A stretch of DNA of 64,000 nt from JALORV01 sp963766365 (GTDB lineage: Bacteria > Pseudomonadota > Gammaproteobacteria > Burkholderiales > Burkholderiaceae_F): assembly GCA_963766365.1 (NCBI GenBank), contig CAVXZK010000002.1, forward strand, positions 107,159 to 171,158. The letters run 5' to 3'. Positions 62,577 through 64,000 of the stretch are shown piece by piece. The translations under genes and the position numbers were made by a program. The notes under the pieces are model-generated. The model saw nothing but the letters and a program-made list of their open reading frames with translations. It was not told the origin of the DNA and did no database searches. Every line of letters starts with the position of its first letter. Positions within the stretch are counted from its first letter, which is position 1.

Positions 62577-64000
62577 TTGCAACATTGCTGCAGATTCTCC
62601 GCAGCAGGAATCGCAGACCCAGGCCCCGTTCCGAGCGCTATCCGATATTGACAGGCTGCGCGCGAGTGGCTTGGGTGCGAAGTGCAGCGCGACGTCCACG
62701 GTCGTGGACGCAGACACCCGCTACGGCTGCGACGACCATTGCGATCAAAGAATTGACTGCTGTTCTTGCCGGCAGCCGTGCGTGAAGCCAGACGTTTGGC
62801 AAGCGCAATCGCGCTAGCGATAGCCATACACAACGACGCGACCCCAGCGCAAGCGCTAGTCCAGGCAATCCAGCGGCCCCCGAAAAGGGGCGACATTCCC
62901 GAGGTTGTCATTACTAGCCCCGGAGCGGCGCGATCAAACTTATCGTCGAGCCCAACGAAGAGCTTGCAAGGCCTTTGCAAGAAGTGCACCCCATATCGTT
63001 GGCAATAGGCCTACGGTCAACCAGAACCATACGGAGGCCACCGAAGCAGAAGCGGATTGATGCAAAATACACGCACCACGCTCGAAGGCCACAAACTAGC
63101 AACTCGCCGACAAGACCTACCCACAGCAGCATTGAAATTGAAATCAAAGCGACGACGGGGAAGCTCCGCTTCAACTCGAAGTAGAGAGCTCACCTCTCCC
63201 GGCCGCATGTGCGAAGCTGGGGAGGAGGACAGTTGACAGCGCAACCGCCACACTTGCGTCGCGGCGCAGTGCAAGACGCATGGCGAAGGAGAATGTTGCG
63301 ATGGCGCCGTCGCCAAGTCTTGCAGCGATACTCGGGATGTTGGATCGCGCCCTTGGAATGATGTCCGCTCCGGCAAGGAAGGTCAGCGGCGGGTTGACCG
63401 GAACCCACCAGGCAAGCTTGATACGCCGCCGTCCGAGTTTCGTAGCCAACCAGCAAGAGCTGGGCAACTCGAGCCGATGAGCGTGCCCCAGATCAGGGTC
63501 TCGAGGCCCCGATTCGGCAAATAGACGAGCAGCAAGCTGGCGACGACGGCCCTGACGATAGGCGCCAGCGCGGCGAAGGCAAAGAATCCGGATTGCGCGC
63601 TCAGGATCAACGAGAGGCAGTCCACCAAGGCATTCAAGAGAAGCAAGAACGCCAGGATCCGCAACGAGGTCACGGCCGAGTCTTGGACAGACGCGGATGC
63701 ATCAGGTGCAATCAACGACACGAGGGTGGGTGCCGAAGCGGAGACGACGGCGCTGATTGCAATGCCAAGGGCAGCCAGTGCGAGAAGTATTCTTCAAGTG
63801 GGGCTCCACTTCGGATTCACCTCGGCCAAGTGGTTCACATAGACCGTGAGCAACCCCGGTTTGAAGGAATAGAGTGCTGACGCTGGAGAACGATGCGGGA
63901 ATGGCCTGCGCTAGGTAGTAGCCGTCCAGTTCCGCGGCGTTGACTCCGAAGTAATAGGCGATGAGAACACTCTTCCCGCAAAGCCGGCTCATCTGCGTTA
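62577..64000 (-). pseudogene. inverted noisy copy of the flippase, runs off window
   Basis: Mirrors 52065-53505. It reads through LLLLNALVDCLSLILSAQ where the left arm is frameshifted at 52434, again showing that both arms are imperfect reads of one locus. Confidence 0.8.

Larger units (their letters stand above)
58128..64000 (-). repeat. right arm of giant inverted repeat, error-rich
   Basis: Reverse complement of the left arm, 5873 bases against 6060, with dozens of 1-10-base deletions plus some substitutions. Net loss grows steadily with distance from the centre: 18, 67, 91, 124, 143, 170 and 187 bases at the asnB, glycosyltransferase, second methyltransferase, first methyltransferase, second glycosyltransferase, flippase-stop and window-end landmarks. 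The loss is distributed throughout and does not fall in blocks. Sequence is still matching at the window end, so the repeat extends beyond. Confidence 0.95.

Noticed and set aside
58128..64000. A second, genuine copy of the polysaccharide cluster in inverted orientation, or a linear-replicon hairpin telomere at 58126
   Set aside because: The right arm has pervasive small indels that break every frame, net deletions rise linearly with distance, and the centre cuts asnB in mid-domain. A telomere or duplication would not behave so.

Overview
The window is a GC-rich proteobacterial chromosome segment, most likely betaproteobacterial (Burkholderiales-like). The evidence is the gene order glnE / yhdP / nitrilase-like amidase / tldD / aroG, the split pntAA-pntAB-pntB transhydrogenase, the glcDEF cluster, and a short GC-rich intergenic repeat at 28683-28726 of a type common in Burkholderiales. 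I saw no tRNA, rRNA, CRISPR array, prophage or intact insertion sequence.

Layout. 1-6.4 kb: a truncated outer-membrane-type protein, a small membrane protein, the AzlCD amino-acid exporter, an MFS transporter and GlnE. 6.7-15 kb: YhdP, a Nit-type amidase, TldD, a PlsC-type acyltransferase and a CdsA-type cytidylyltransferase. 15-16.3 kb: phenylalanine-type DAHP synthase behind a complete transcription attenuator with a Phe/Tyr-rich leader peptide. 16.4-18.2 kb: a four-gene SPFH operon ending in a ribbon-helix-helix gene, with a 24-bp near-palindrome at its ribosome binding site. 18.3-25 kb: CnoX/YbbN with its Shine-Dalgarno inside a perfect 14-bp hairpin, an M3 peptidase, a cobalamin adenosyltransferase, a D-2-hydroxyacid dehydrogenase, a HupE/UreJ protein and a DUF4198 protein. 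26.7-32.9 kb: a CecR/CerR-type TetR regulator with an RND efflux pair (permease frame broken) and an alpha/beta hydrolase. 34.3-39.6 kb: glcDEF-lrgAB plus a TfoX C-terminal domain gene. 40.3-43.9 kb: pntAA-pntAB-pntB-pncA. 44-47 kb: NudJ, MnmA and a PQQ-type sugar dehydrogenase.

From 47.1 kb a surface-polysaccharide cluster begins: UDP-glucose dehydrogenase, an NAD-dependent epimerase, FkbM methyltransferase, three glycosyltransferases, a MurJ/MviN-like flippase, two SAM methyltransferases and the start of an AsnB-type amidotransferase. Base composition is visibly more AT-rich from about 49.7 kb and the frames break repeatedly.

The most striking large-scale structure is a giant inverted repeat centred at 58126. 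Everything from 58128 to 64000 is the reverse complement of 52065-58124, carrying many small indels. The junction cuts the AsnB gene in mid-domain, net deletions accumulate steadily with distance from the centre, and each arm corrects frameshifts in the other. I read this as an uncorrected fold-back long-read artefact at a poorly covered contig end, not as a biological duplication. The genuine biological points of interest are the aroG attenuator, the cnoX hairpin, the SPFH/RHH operon with its operator, and the glcDEF-lrgAB arrangement.
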